Notes: generated from the sequence alone by a model not told the origin. Positions 33,475 to 45,295 are shown, counted from the stretch's first letter. The stretch is DNA of 64,000 bases from Neofusicoccum parvum (GCA_020912385.1 CP087209.1:682001-746000), one strand, 5' to 3'. Numbers and translations: made by a program.

Positions 33475-34509
33475 GGTTGCAGGCTGCTCTGCGGCGCAGA
33501 GTCCGTTGGTGTCGAGGGTGCGCGTATGCCGGTCGGGTTGCGCAGAGGCAAGCGTGGCTCAGTCGAGGTGGAAGGTGTGCTCGTGGGTGCGTGAGAGCAT
33601 CGGAGGGAGCGCGCAGACGAATGCGCCCGACGGAGGATCGGCGACAAGAGAGGATGGCGTACTTTCGGAAGGGCCTGGGTAGAGCAAGAACGGGCCGCCG
33701 CAATTCGTGCGCTTGCGTTGCGGATGAGCAAGCAAGCGCAAGAGTGAAGGCGAGCGCAAAGGCAGCCGGGCGGCGAGCGGGCGTGACGATGGCCAGAGGT
33801 GAGGAGCCTCCACGCGAGCCCCTGGCCCGTGCGTGCGCCAAGAGAGGAGTTTCCACCCACGCGTTTCCGCCCCGCCGGTGTCGGGTACACACGTGACTGT
33901 CGTTGAGCATACGAGGTCGGTCCGGAAAGCATTACAAGACGCGCATGCTTTCATAGGCAGTTAGAGCACTCGTCCAGATGTAAATGCGCAGCGGGGCGAT
34001 GTCAAACCCGTCCGGATCAATGCTTCAACTGCCCATGTGTGAACTTGCAGTACTTCCCGAACCGACCTCGTAAGCATATCCAGAACGAGAACATCAGCCA
34101 GAATTGTTCAGACCAGTATCTAATTGCTATCTGTTGGTGCGGACTACCCACCCCAGACGCTCCTCCCAAGCCTCGTATTAACAAAGACTTCAACCTACTC
34201 TTTGCGATCATGCAAAGCTCCGGACTGAAGAGCAAAAGATGGACGCAGGGTCTTGTCATTTCCTCAGTTGCTGTCATCCATCAAGCTCACCGTACCCTGT
34301 ATCTTCGTTTGCATCTTTCGGTGCAACTTGCGCACTTGGTGCAGAACTCCTTCCAAGGTATACGGCGAGGGAGTCCAGGTCTTGGGCATCATTCTTGGCG
34401 CTTATAGTTGACTGGAAGATTATAGAGCCTCCGGATCACGATAATTCAGTCCATTTTTGATAATTGCCGACTTCGCGAAGTTGCATTCATCGATTAATCC
34501 CGAAGGCGC
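33475..34509. other. Intergenic, TAF1 promoter and TGS1 3' side
   Basis: About 1 kb. The first 450 bp are GC-rich and presumably contain the TAF1 promoter; 34000-34500 is more AT-rich. No gene recognised. Confidence 0.5.
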
Positions 34510-35572
34510 TCAGGAAATCGGGCCAAAATTGCCGAAGTACGCGCAGAGGGCCTGTAAGCAATCGGTTATACATATTCTCAGAGGTTCGTGAGGGGCTTCT
34601 TACCTTGCTAGCACCCCACATGCAGTAGTGAGCTACCTGGATTTGCTGGCCTTCAGGCACGTACTTGGCAAGTTGGTTCAGGTCGGAAGTCCGGGGAAGG
34701 TACAAGACAACCTCGTTAGAAACCTTGGTGAAGCTCTTGTAAAGTTGATGCATGTTGTATGGCTGCATGGTCTTGAGATCGAAGACTTCATGACCACAAT
34801 AGGTCGGGCCTGCAGATCTGAGGTCAGAGTACGCAGTACTGAGAAGTCGGGAACACTTGCCGCCCCAGGGAGGACTAGCGAAGACCACGAAGTCTTTGTT
34901 GAAGCTGAAGCGCTTCTTGATGACCTCAAAGCAGTCGCCCTGGATGAAGAAGATCTTGCCGGCGACGCCGTACACCTCGGCGTTGTGCTTGGCGCACTTG
35001 AGAACGTCGGGATCCTTCTCGATGGCGAAGATCATATCCCACCGACCGGTCTTAGCGAACGCGATGGCATTGCCACCGGCGCCAGCAAAGGCGTCGATGA
35101 TGGTGGTCTTGCCAGCAGGCACAGCATTGGCAATCTGCTCTGCGATCTTGCTGCGCTGTCTTTAGAGGAATTCCGGGCAATGGCTCCGCATGGAGAGATG
35201 ACTTACTCCGCAACAGGCTCGGGCGTTACGCCAAACCACGCGTCGTCGGTCATCCAGACGCCGTCATCGTAGTTGAACCAGATATTGTAGCGCTGCCACC
35301 AGTACCTGCGACTCAAGTCAGAGGACGCGCAACAGACATTCGCGCTGGTCTTACTTCTGAATCTCCGCGGGAACCTGCTCAATCTCGAAGTAATGGTGGA
35401 TGTTCAGATTTGCGGGATCCGGGTTGTGGGCAGCACTGCTGGCGCGACTCGGCATCGTGGTGCTGCTGCTCTTTGCGTCGGTCTGCTCGGCCTCGACGGG
35501 CGGCGCGGCGGCGGCACGCTGTTCCGGCGTTTCGAGCTGGAAGGCCTTCAGGAAAGCACCGAGCCCAGCCAT
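34510..35572 (-). CDS. TGS1: Trimethylguanosine synthase (snRNA/snoRNA cap hypermethylase)
   Basis: Four exons, 35572-35355, 35305-35207, 35159-34604 and 34551-34510, give 304 residues. Converts the m7G cap of small nuclear and nucleolar RNAs to 2,2,7-trimethylguanosine using SAM. After a 70-residue variable leader, the core begins KYWWQRYNIWFNYDDGVWMTD. SAM-binding motif I is IIDAFAGAGGNAIAFA, followed by IFAIEKDPDVLKCAKHNAEVYG and GDCFEV. The catalytic motif FASPPWGGKCS is intact; its Trp stacks on the m7G base in characterised Tgs1 enzymes. The last exon is short and ends YFGNFGPIS. Introns are 49, 47 and 52 nt. Divergent from GRASP with 244 bp between starts. Confidence 0.93.
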
Positions 35573-35816
35573 GGCACACCTTGCGAGCGTCGACAGGCCG
35601 TCGGCGTTGGCGGGCGAAGCGGAGTCGGAAAGGCGCCGAGTGTTGGTGCGGGACGTGGGATGGAGCAGAACCAGAACGGACAAGGGCTTGGGCGGCAGCG
35701 ATGGAAGCTATGGCCACCTCGCTGCGGCTGCAGCTGGCTCAGAACACGACGACAGATCTCCTGCACGTGGAGCCCGCCTGCGCCCTCCACACCCGCCAAC
35801 CCAATCGCACGCAGCC
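35573..35816. promoter_or_regulatory. Compact bidirectional promoter TGS1/GRASP
   Basis: Only 244 bp separate the two divergent start codons, so both core promoters and 5' leaders must fit here. GC-rich, no TATA box seen. Confidence 0.5.
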
Positions 35817-37416
35817 ATGAGCATGTTCGGAGCCCTGAACCGCTTCATCTCGCGCCTTGATGCCGAGCCCGCGGAGCGCGACCAGTCCTCCAAGGGCGCC
35901 TTCGGCTTCCAGATCCTGCGCAACACCAACCAGGACCTGCCCATCGAGCCCTGGTTCGACTTCATCATCGGCATAAACGGCCGCACAATAGTACGTGTCT
36001 CCAGGCCCCGCTGCCGCCTGCTCCAAGCCCCCTGCCTCACGCTGACGCCGGTGTCCAGGACAACCCCGACCCGACGCTCTTCGCGACAGAAGTCCGCAAC
36101 TGCGCCGGCCACACCATCAGCCTGGGCGTGTGGAGCGCAAAGGGCCAGCGCATCCGCGAGCTCTACGTCCCCATCCCAGCCGAGAACCCGACTCTTGGCA
36201 TCTCCCTCCAATGGACGCCTTTGGCGACCACTGAGGACGTGTGGCACATCCTCGACGTGCAGCCCAACTCTCCTGCCGATGTTGCCGGCCTATTGCCTTA
36301 TGGTGACTATGTCATCGGAAGTCCCGAGGGTCTCGTGAGAGGCGAGTCTGGGCTTGGAGAGTTGGTTGAAGATGTGAGTCCTGGTATTCTTCCTGAGTCT
36401 CCACTATTCAAGCATGCCTTCCGACTATTCTATTTTCTTGCTCCCGCGATATGATGGTCGGTGAAAACGCCTACCGCTTCAGCAAGAAAGGCCTTCACGG
36501 GCATAGCTTTTGCGCACCATATACCTTGATGTCTGCATGGATCCTTCGATGTCTGCCATGCAGCTGTTGCTATTTTTCTAGACCTCATTCTCAAAGATAT
36601 GCTCTCTCATCTTTTCTCTTTCTCATATCTAACATTCCGTCATCCATCTCTCAATTTCCCATTTCACTCGCCCATGCTGTCCACCGCCTCCCCACCCGCT
36701 AACCCAACCCCCAGTACGTCAACCGCCCCCTCCGCCTCTTCGTCTACAACCACGAATACAACGTCACCCGCCCCATCACCATCACGCCCTCCCGCAACTG
36801 GGGCGGCACCGGCCTGCTCGGCTGCGTCCTCGGCTTCGGCGCGCTGCACCGGGTGCCGCCGCCGCTCGAGGAGCCGCCCGCGGGCCCGGGCGAGACGCTC
36901 TTCGACACGGCGACGGCGACGGCGACGGCCACCACCAACACCGCGTCCACCGCCTACACCAGCGCCCCCACCGACACGGGCAGTCCCGGAGGGTTCCTCG
37001 GAGCCCCGGGAGGAGCAGCCGCCGTTGCGCCGCCGCCGCCGCCGCCCGGGCCGCCGTCGACGTCGCCAGGCTCCTTCTTCGTCCCCGCCAACATGCACAC
37101 CCCGCCGCCCCCGAAGAGCAGCGGCTCGCCCGGTCCGGCGCAGCAGGCGGCAGCGGCCCATGGCGGCCGGACGCGCAAGGCGCGCGCGCACCACGCGGTA
37201 GCCGCGGGCGGCATCGACGACTATTTCAAGGAGGGCGAGCAGAAGAGTCGGGAGCTGGACTATGGAGGAGGGGGAGGCAGCAGGGCTGGGAGCGTGCCGC
37301 CGCCGCCGAAAGTTGGTGGGCCACCAAAGGGGGGACCTCCGATGGGAGGGCCGCCGAAGGATGGTGCTGCCGCCGCTATCAGTCCTCCGCCGCCGACGGA
37401 GGAAGCGTCGGCGTAG
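35817..37416 (+). CDS. GRH1: Golgi reassembly stacking protein (GRASP65/55, Grh1)
   Basis: Three exons, 35817-35990, 36059-36373 and 36715-37416, give 396 residues. Peripheral Golgi/ERES protein with two PDZ-like folds that tether membranes and support unconventional secretion. PDZ1: GAFGFQILRNTNQDLPIEPWFDFII then DNPDPTLFATEVRNCAGHTISLGVWSAKGQ. PDZ2: LGISLQWTPL, VWHILDVQPNSPADVAGLLPYGDYVIGS and RPLRLFVYNHEYNVTRPITITPSRNWGGTGLLGCVLGFGALHR-type ending. The C-terminal 200 residues are Pro/Gly/Ala-rich with polyproline runs and GGPPKGGPPMGGPPK repeats. The N-terminus MSMFGALNRF lacks an N-myristoylation Gly2; Ser follows Met. Intron 2 is unusually long here (341 nt). Confidence 0.93.
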
Positions 37417-38049
37417 GGGGAGCAGAAAGAATAACGAATTGAGGGTTGGTTGCGCGGATGATCACTGATCGATATCAAAAGAGAAAGAATCTCATGAGAG
37501 AAAGAGGGTGGTAAACAAACTCTTCTCGTTGCCATTCTTCCATCTTCCGTATGTCAAAAAAAGAGGAAAAAATCGATACTAAACAAGAACCAATCTGGAA
37601 CGACTGATCTTTGGCTGAACAGAATAAAGAGCGTGCGCGCACTGCTGCCGCCGATTTGCCTCTTCGTCAAAGAGAAAGGCGAGTTCGGTTCAACCCGATA
37701 TCAACGCCTTGAAGCAGAAAGGAAATCCTGTCTATGCCACCATTGAAAAATAGAGTTTTCCACCCAAAACCCAAAAACGCCAACGATGCCCACCCGGTCT
37801 ATGCATAAAGGAGGAGGAAACGGAAAAAGAAGTTCCCTTAAGGACAGAACAATTAGACCCTCCAAGAAGGACAAAGAACGCCTTTGCAGACATTATGCTG
37901 CTCCAGACTCTAGGGTATACCCATACCGGCCCGTAGACCAAAACAAAAATCACCATATCCCGTAAGAAGATTGTATCGTAAAAGACAGGAGTCAAAAGGT
38001 CCGGCATGGCTTTAACAACAAGGGACCTACCGTTTGAAAGATCAAAAGC
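37417..38049. other. Convergent 3' region between GRASP and the finger-protein gene
   Basis: About 630 bp, AT-richer, between two converging stops. Expected to hold both 3' UTRs. A minus-strand frame at 37732-38007 lacks motifs and was not called. Confidence 0.5.
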
Positions 38050-39677
38050 TCACCGGATATCCAGCTGGAATGGCTTGAATTTCCCTCCAATCGTGCCGCA
38101 CTTGGGACAGCGCCCGCGGCCGCGATTCTGCTCGCTCGATAGGACATCGACACAATCTTGGCAGAGGCCGCATATGCACTCGGTACAAGCATAGCTGGCG
38201 CGGAGAAGAGACAGCCGGCGGCATGCGGCACAGTAAATATGCACGTGTTGGCCGTAGGTCGGCGATGAGTCCGACAGTCCCTGGGAGGATATGTGGAAAT
38301 TGTGGCCGGATTGCGTGGACTCAATGGAGGACTCAACAGAAGGGAAAGGCTCCATGCCGGGCTGGTCCGGTGGTGGGGGCGTCAGAGTGTTCTGAAGCGG
38401 CGAAGCATGGTAAGATTGGAATTGGGACGTGACATAGGGCGGAAGCGAAGCTCGGTTCAGGTGATGTGGGGATTGAGGAATCTATTCGCAGTGAGCAAAG
38501 CTGGTCAGGCAAATCAGTGGCGGTCAGAGTCATGCACGTACAGGAGTCAGATCCCGACTATCCTCTTCCGTGGCCGAAGCTGCTGCATCAATCAGGTCTT
38601 CCCACCGCTTTCCGTACACATTGGTTCCTGAACTCGGAGGCTCTACCGAAAACGCTTTCCTGTCGTGGCTCATCCGCCTCTGGAGCTCCTTGGACCTCGT
38701 CCTCTCGTGCTTCGGCCTGCGGGCATTCTGCGTAATGGAGCTCTTTCGCGGCCGATATTTGGTCGGACGAGGAACAGGAGGCAGGGTGGATGAGCGGCCC
38801 GGCGGGGAGCGGGCGAGGGAAGACGGGAGCAGCTCGCGCGGAGTTGAGGTGTTCCCGAACGAAAACTCGCCCTCGCCCATAAGCTGCGGATCAACCGCAA
38901 AGCGGGCCTTCTGCCTGTTCTTAGATTCAGGGTCTGATAAGGCGTCCTGAGAAGTGTTCGTCAGTACTCAGCAAGCAATCTCGAAGGACTTAGGATAATG
39001 CTGCGGTGATTGGTCTTTCGCTCATTGTTCCGCTGCCAAGACAGGGGATTCCCAGCTTGACAGGTCATGGCAGGGTGCGGAGACACGTCTAGAAAGGACG
39101 GTGCTATTCAAGGCCTACCTGCTCCGAGTCCCAGTCGTAGTCCGGCCGGTGATTGTGCAGCTGGGCCAGGGCTGCAGCTGCGCTTGCGGCGGGCAGCAGC
39201 GAGCCTCGGCGCATCTCGTCCGATGACCTCGGAGTGGTGTCATCATGGTAGTAGGCGTTCGCTTCATGCGCATAGCCTGGGGCCGTCAGACTCTGAGCCC
39301 AAGCGTGCCTGTCCTGAGCGGCGAACGCACCAGCTGAGTGTGGGGGAGGGGCTTGGTTTGGCGGCGGCGGCGGCGGAGGGCGCTCGTGCGGCGGGGTGTT
39401 GACCATCAGCGCAAAGCTCTCCTCGGTGGCGGGCAGCTTGGAGATGTAGTGCTCGGGGTGGGCGCGGCGGATGTGCTCCTGCATGGAGCGGTAGCGCTTC
39501 TCCTGCGGCGCGGCGAGCCATGTTACTATCGGCAGCGGGCGAAGGGAGCTGGAGCAGACTCACGCCGATGCAGCGCTTGCGACAGCTGGAGCCATCCTGG
39601 TTGCGCAGCGGACAGACGACCTCGTTGGTGCTGTCGGAGACGGAGAAGGAGTTGGTTAGGTTGCGAGGGGGTGGCAT
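38050..39677 (-). CDS. Conserved fungal Cys-rich finger protein, function unknown
   Basis: Four exons, 39677-39564, 39502-39119, 38946-38542 and 38481-38050, give 444 residues. N-terminal finger: VCPLRNQDGSSCRKRC followed by EKRYRSMQEHIRRAHPEHY, a C-x9-C / H-x4-H arrangement like a C2H2-type finger. Next comes ATEESFALMVNTPPHERP and a proline run, then a basic Ser/Arg-rich middle. The C-terminus has IYCAACRRLSLLRASYACTECICGLCQDCVDVL and RGRCPKCG, eight cysteines in pairs resembling a treble-clef or RING-like zinc site. I recognise the overall pattern as a widespread but uncharacterised filamentous-fungal protein. Nucleic-acid binding is plausible but inferred only from the finger. Confidence 0.8.
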
Positions 39678-41158
39678 GACAGCTCATGCAGGCCGTGTTG
39701 GGCGGCGCGGGCTTGCGGGGGCGGGAATTGGGAGAGCTTGTTAGGGAGCTGGCGCGGGCGGGCGGTCAATGATGCGCAGGGCGGCGGGCAGCTCGCAGAG
39801 CTGTGGTGTGGGCGAGGCAGCTGTGGGCAGAGCTCGGGGAGCTGGAGCTGTCGAGGTCGAGGAGGGGCTTTTCAGCGTGTGCGGGGATGTCTGCTTGCGA
39901 TGGCAGGGCTCCATCTTTTGCCGATGCGACGGCCTGCAAAGCTCTGAGCTGCTCAGGCCCTTCGGTGCGGCGGTGATTGGCTGGCGCGCGGAGCCATGAA
40001 AAAAAATGTCTTCCTGGGCCGGGCGACGAGGCTAAAGCTCTGGCAGCCCCAGCCCGGGCCCGAACTCGCTGCGCGGCACGGCCGCCGGGCCCTGGCTGCT
40101 GTCACTGGGCCTGCTGCTGCGCGAGCTCGCCGCCCGAACGGGGAGCTGGAGCTCGAGCTCGAGCTGCTGAAGCTGCGGGAGCTATGGCGCGGCAAGCTTC
40201 ACGGCGCGCCCCAGCGAGCGAGCCCGCACGCCGCGGTGCCAGTGCCAGTGCCATGCTGCCCGCCTACCCCGCGGGCAGCCGGCTCGTTTGGGCGCGCTGC
40301 AGCTGCCGGCAGCGCGCAGCTGAGCGCTCAGCCGCAGCGCGAGTGGGAGCCAGGTGCGGGCTGCTGAGCAAGCTGCGGCGCGCGGCGCTGATTGGGCCCG
40401 GGCGCGGCGCGGGCTGCGGGCGTCTGGCGCTGGCGGAGCCGGGCGGCCGCGCTGCGCCCTGGCTCTGGCTCTGCGAGCTGGAGGCAGTGGAGCCCAGAGC
40501 GCGACGTCCACGGCTGTCGCTGTTTCACGCGCGCCCGGCACCAGCCCCCAACCGGGCCAGGGTCCGCCGCGCAGATTGGGGTGGAGCGCCGGCCGACAAG
40601 ACCTGCCAGCCCTGACTCTGCCTCGTCATTATGCGTTTCGCGTCGCGCCTCATCTTCGCATGCTGCTGCTCGCTGCCAGCGCCGTCTCATCTGCGCCTCG
40701 CAGCAGCGCACAGCGCAGCAGAGCGCAGCAGAGCAGCCCGCCGCCCCGCGTGTTCTTGCGGCCGCACGCCTGCCGGGCGACGAGCGCGGCCGCCGTCGGC
40801 AGCGGCGCCGCCTTTGCGCAATAGAAAGCAGCCCAGCTGCGGCCTGGCGCATCAGAGCGCTGCATTCCAGTCTGCCGGCGCCCAGAGCGGCTCCTCCGTA
40901 CGTTCAGGGACGCGACAAGCCTCGGCGCACCGCGAATGACGGCCGCCTGCATCTCCACATCTCGACGGCAGCCAGCCCTGCCCGCGTAAACCTGCCCGGC
41001 CACCCTCGTCCGACCTCGAAACTGGGAACACTCCCTTTTCTTACATAGGCACCGCCTGCCCGCGAGCAAATGTTTCTATTCCCATCCAAGCTCTGCTCCC
41101 CGCCTTCTGGCGAGCGTGTTCGCCAAAGCGTCCCGCCTGCGCCCCGCCCACCACCATC
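39678..41158. other. 1.5-kb GC-rich divergent intergenic region
   Basis: Lies between the leftward finger-protein start and the rightward metallo-beta-lactamase-like start, so it carries both promoters. Very GC-rich with simple GAGCT and GCA repeats around 40130-40180 and 40700-40740. Long frames occur on both strands because stops are rare in this composition; none looks like a protein. Confidence 0.5.
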
Positions 41159-42283
41159 ATGCTCTCTGTCAAGGCCCTGAATGCCGACACGTCCTTCCTC
41201 GTTACCTTCGCGCCCTCGGTCGCCCCCCAGGGCCCTTCCGCCGCCCAGTTCCCCGGCTCCTTTACCATTCTCATAGACCCCTGGCTCCAGGGCCCCGCCC
41301 AGATCCTCAGTCCCAAGTTTTCCATATCCCAGCACAGAACCCGGTCATGCGTCGAGTCTCTGCGAGACCTCCCGGAGCCGGACATGGTCCTCATCTCCCA
41401 GGACAAGCCCGACCACTGCCACGAAGAAACCCTCAAGCAACTGCACCCCAATACTGGCGCCATCATCCTCGCTGCGCCCGCCGCGGCCAAGAAGATCCGC
41501 AAGTGGAACCACTTCCCGAAAGGCAGCGTGCACGCCCTGAGGCCCTTCTCCGCCACCGATGATAGCCGCGTCTTCCGCCTGGAGATCCCCTCGTTTTCGC
41601 CTAATGGTCTGTCTGGGGAAGTGACCGTGTCTTTAATGTGTCCGAAGCGCGACCTCAGCGGCCTCCATAATGCCGTTGGGATCACCTATCGCGCACCCAC
41701 CAGCGTCCTTAGCCCCTCGAGGGCGGCCTACATCGAGCTGCCGCCTACTCCGCCGCTCTCCCCCACTCCCTCGCCAGTGCTTGGCAGGACGACCAGCATG
41801 GCCAGCCTGAAGATATCCAACCCGTTCCCCCTTTCGCCGCCATACAGCGCACGGCCGCTGACGCCCAACTCCGCCACGCCTCTCGACCGCGAGCGTACTC
41901 TTTCTCTGGTGTACTCCCCGCACGGCGTCGCCTACTCGGTCCTCGAGCCATACGCATCCACCCATCTTGTCCAGCAGTCGGCTCTTCCGCTGACGGCGCT
42001 ACTGCACTCGTTCGACCGCGTCGACAACCCGTGGTACCTGGGCGGTAACATCGCCGCTGGCGTGCCGGGCGGCAGCGAAATTGCGCGACAGCTGATGGCC
42101 AAGTGCTGGGTCGGTGCGCACGACGAGGAGAAGGACAACCGTGGCGTGAGTGTCATGAAACTGAAGGTCAGGCGCATGGAGGTCGAGGAGGTCCGACAGT
42201 CGCTGGAGGAGAAGGGCATCTCGGCCAAGGTGGCGCGGCTACAACCTGGAGCTGAGATAAGAATTAGGTCGGATGAGTGTTGA
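41159..42283 (+). CDS. Metallo-beta-lactamase-fold protein with degenerate metal motif
   Basis: Single exon, 374 residues. The N-terminus has strands typical of the lactamase-B_3 fold: FLVTF, SFTILIDPWLQGPA and SCVESLRDLPEPDMVLISQDKPDHCHEETLKQL. The position of the zinc-binding HxHxDH motif reads QDKPDH, so the two first His are replaced while Asp-His remain. GAIILAAPAAAKKIRKW and VHALRPF continue the fold. The middle (about 200-260) is a Pro/Ser linker with TPPLSPTPSPVL; the C-terminal third has SLVYSPHGVAYSVLEPYAS and LGGNIAAGVPGG. Likely cytosolic; no signal peptide. Substrate unknown, and hydrolytic activity is doubtful given the motif. Confidence 0.75.
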   Translation: MLSVKALNADTSFLVTFAPSVAPQGPSAAQFPGSFTILIDPWLQGPAQILSPKFSISQHRTRSCVESLRDLPEPDMVLISQDKPDHCHEETLKQLHPNTGAIILAAPAAAKKIRKWNHFPKGSVHALRPFSATDDSRVFRLEIPSFSPNGLSGEVTVSLMCPKRDLSGLHNAVGITYRAPTSVLSPSRAAYIELPPTPPLSPTPSPVLGRTTSMASLKISNPFPLSPPYSARPLTPNSATPLDRERTLSLVYSPHGVAYSVLEPYASTHLVQQSALPLTALLHSFDRVDNPWYLGGNIAAGVPGGSEIARQLMAKCWVGAHDEEKDNRGVSVMKLKVRRMEVEEVRQSLEEKGISAKVARLQPGAEIRIRSDEC

Positions 42284-43015
42284 TCTGCTTTGGCATATTT
42301 GGCGTGGCATTTAGGTTGCGTTTTTTGTTTTTTCAGCGAGGCGTACGGCAGGGTCTGGGATCGGGATGGCGTTTCTTCAAGAGATTGGCTATGGAACAAG
42401 ATACCTGTAGGGAAAGGGATCTGGTCGGTCTCGATGGTCGAGAGTAATGGCTGCGGCCGGTTTGCATTCGTTGTTACCACATTTTTCCTATGTTGTACTT
42501 CTGACTCACTAAGGTGAGGGGACAAGTCGTTCAACATACCCGGGCTTGAATAATAGCCAAACATACCATCACTGATTGCTCGAAGATTGTATATCGAGAT
42601 CACCTTCTAACCCACCGGAAACCAAGCACTCATCGGCTTCTCAATCACTTATTTATCCTCAGCCGCAACCCCACCCATCTATCTCTCCGTCCAAGTACTG
42701 GGTAACTCTCTAATACACGACGTCGTCAAAGGCTTAAGTTTTCTCGAATGGAACGAGCTATGCCGCATGCGAAGCGAAGGATCGAGAGAAATCGTCCCAA
42801 AGAAAACATAATCCTCAGCCACTCGTGCGCTTACATCTTAGCCTCTTGCTTGATCAGCTGAATCTCATAGGTTCATCTGATTATGGGCCTACATGTTTCA
42901 AAGGTGGCTCCACGGCTGCGTACTTTGGCGTAACACAGCTTTCCTCCACCTGGAAAAGTCGAGCCTTACTTAAAGGCTCCAGCGGCCACTGCCTTGGCTT
43001 GTTCAAAGGTTCTGT
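42284..43015. other. Intergenic, start of an AT-richer island
   Basis: 730 bp downstream of the metallo-beta-lactamase-like gene. Composition drops towards even GC/AT from about 42580. No gene or repeat recognised. Confidence 0.45.
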
Positions 43016-44667
43016 ATGACTTTTTTCTTCCTCATCCCAGCTCTATATTCTCTTGGATATTGTCCTTTTCATATTGCCACTGGAGAAAGTGCCATGGCCC
43101 TGTGCTTGCTGAAGCCAGATTGTGACTCACAAGAAATCGAATTTGAGGCTAATCCCGATATCGTGAGTGCCTTTCTTCAGAAAATTTGTAGTAAAGCTAA
43201 GCTTAGAGGGTATAGTCTGGCATCGGCGTATGCCTTACTTCTTAAGCCACGCACTCTTATTAATGGTTGAAGGTGTTGACTACATTGCTGATCACCGCCT
43301 GGTCGACGTACATTATAGTCCTGTGGACTGATCTGTTCGTAAAGGACGGTGTCCAGGTATCCGAGCTAAACGACCTCGATATGATGATCAAAGAGAACAT
43401 TAGTTAGAAGTAGGCGTCGGGACAAGGCTCGCGTTCGAGTCCAGCTTTGTTAAGCGCCACTCAGAAAGTCATACTCATACTTATAGACCAACAACTTATC
43501 ACCTCATCTGCAGTATTGGTCCTCGGCTACGCGAAACACTGCACAATTACTGAGTACCACTTCGAGATCATCTCTAACCTTGCCTGGCTCAACTTCTCCA
43601 CTTTCCAGGGAAGCCTCTTGGTCACGTATGGTTATTTCAAAAGGCACGAGAAGATGAAACACTGGCGAGTTCGTGCTTATCTTCCTCGCTCAAATCCTCA
43701 TACTCCACGATAATTGGCTCTTGAATCCTGGAAGTCTGTGCAATGTACCTGGGACAGTCTCGGCTCTGGTATAAGTCTTTCCAAATTGGTGTGGCTTTGT
43801 ACATCCCTCGTTCTGCTAACATAGAGCTATCTTTCCTCGATGTCTTTATTCTATCCAGCCTGTTTCAGCTGGAATAGCTACCCTACCGGGCTGATATTAG
43901 CCACCTTCCATAAAATATCTGATCTATACACCGACTGCGACAATGACAAGCGATCTTGGCCCAGATTTTCTTCCCCTGGATCCCAGCAAATTTACTATTT
44001 GTTGTTTCTTTCTTAACTTTGGGGATAATATCTTCTCAAGCCATCCACCTCATCCGAGACTTTACAACGCTGGTCTACTCGACAAGTAAAATATTCAATA
44101 CCAGGAACGGTGATACTAATTCCAACTTACCGATGGTAGGAGACGAAAATAAGTGGACCGTTAGGCAGATCCTTCCCCTGATATTGCTAATCCTTCCCTT
44201 GTTTTCCGTCTATGAGCCTTGTCAGGTAAATACGGCGATTATAGCCTCAAATATCGAAACTATACATCCATACTCATCTTCTCTTAGAAGCTGCTGCTAT
44301 TTAAATACCTACCAGCCAATCTTCACCAGCTATAACCAAAACAGATTAAGGAGAAGCAACGTAAGACGGTAGTGAACCCGAACGGACGTACTCTACTAGA
44401 ATCGCGCCTCGGGAAATCCTGAGTTCTCGGAGACTACGGTACTTTCTTGAGTACAGTGACCCACCGAACAGACCCAGCTCCAGCAGTACAACCGCATTTC
44501 CACCTAATAGGGGTCCTGTTCCTCCAAAAAAGTTTAGGCATGCAGTAACTTTCCCTCTAGAGTTCAACACGTACAATAAAGCATGGTTTCGTTGGATGCT
44601 AGGAATCATTGTCCTTACTGTTTTTATGGTAATGGTTGTCTCTACGATATTCGGCTATACAGTCTGA
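43016..44667 (+). pseudogene. Multi-pass membrane protein gene, apparently decayed or frameshifted
   Basis: Pieces on one strand in the correct order match a common uncharacterised filamentous-fungal membrane protein. From 43016: MTFFFLIPALYS... to FEANPDI, with a GTGAGT donor at 43163. About 43270-43400: TTLLITAWSTYIIVLW. About 43450-43680: LIDQQLITSSAVLVLGYAKH and YHFEIISNLAWLNFSTFQGS. About 43690-43770: VLIFLAQILILHDNW in a shifted frame, then a good intron (GTATAAGT to CTAACATAG, 43769-43822). About 43960-44225: AQIFFPWIPANLLFVVSFLTLGI and ENKWTVRQILPLILLILPL. C-terminus at 44560-44667: a last membrane helix WFRWMLGIIVLTVF. At least two frame changes have no plausible intron, hence pseudogene; a mis-read intron set is the alternative. 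Confidence 0.5.
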
Positions 44668-45295
44668 GCCCCGCATACCAGCATCATTTACGGCAAGGAG
44701 TTCATGTATTTAACTCATCCACGGATCAAAGTTACATGACGCGGAGCGGAGTGCGCTAAATCAAAATTTAATAAATGTTGCAACTGGCTTATCGGATAAA
44801 CAGCTGCCTGGATCTGATTGATGGTTCTCGATTGAAAATAAGGGGAGATCTCCGTCGATGACCCAGGCAGTAACTACCATTCATGGTCCGAGTTGGATGG
44901 GGGTGTACAAGAACTTTGACATTCAACACACCCGTTTGCGTTCATGTTATTTCATTCTTTCATTGCCAGAAGGTCTGCGCTTCCCGCTTCTCTCGACGGC
45001 GAAATTCGGGTATGGAATGGTGTAAGCAATAGAAAAGACAGCATTTCACCTGGGCGGGGACTTGAATGTCATAAGGAAGCCCTTACAAATGTTAGGTATC
45101 ACAGTGTCAATAGAGCAAACACCGAAGCGAGACTTGGCATTGGCTGAGCGTTTTGAATTCCATTCATACAAACCATCATAACAGCAGTCCTCCATGATTC
45201 TTTTGTAGCGCACTCGTAACTCCGGACCCTACAGATGTGGCGGGTCTCACCATGATATCTCAAATAATGTTACAGAACGGCGAAGTGGGGTGAAT
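44668..45295. other. Intergenic, AT-richer, no gene recognised
   Basis: About 630 bp between the membrane-protein relic and the mL49 stop. No convincing open frame, repeat or RNA. Confidence 0.45.

Noticed and set aside
38041..38055. Possible extra splice donor at the end of the finger-protein gene (CG/GTGAGC)
   Set aside because: A GTGAGC follows the last Arg codon, but no downstream exon with convincing continuation was found, so the TGA at 38052 was kept as the stop.
43405..43450. GTTCGAGTC tRNA T-loop-like sequence
   Set aside because: Flanking bases cannot form the 5-bp T stem and no anticodon arm lies at the right distance.
42284..45295. Transposon in the AT-richer island
   Set aside because: No terminal repeats, target-site duplications, transposase, integrase or reverse-transcriptase motifs were seen; the fragments belong to a cellular membrane-protein family.
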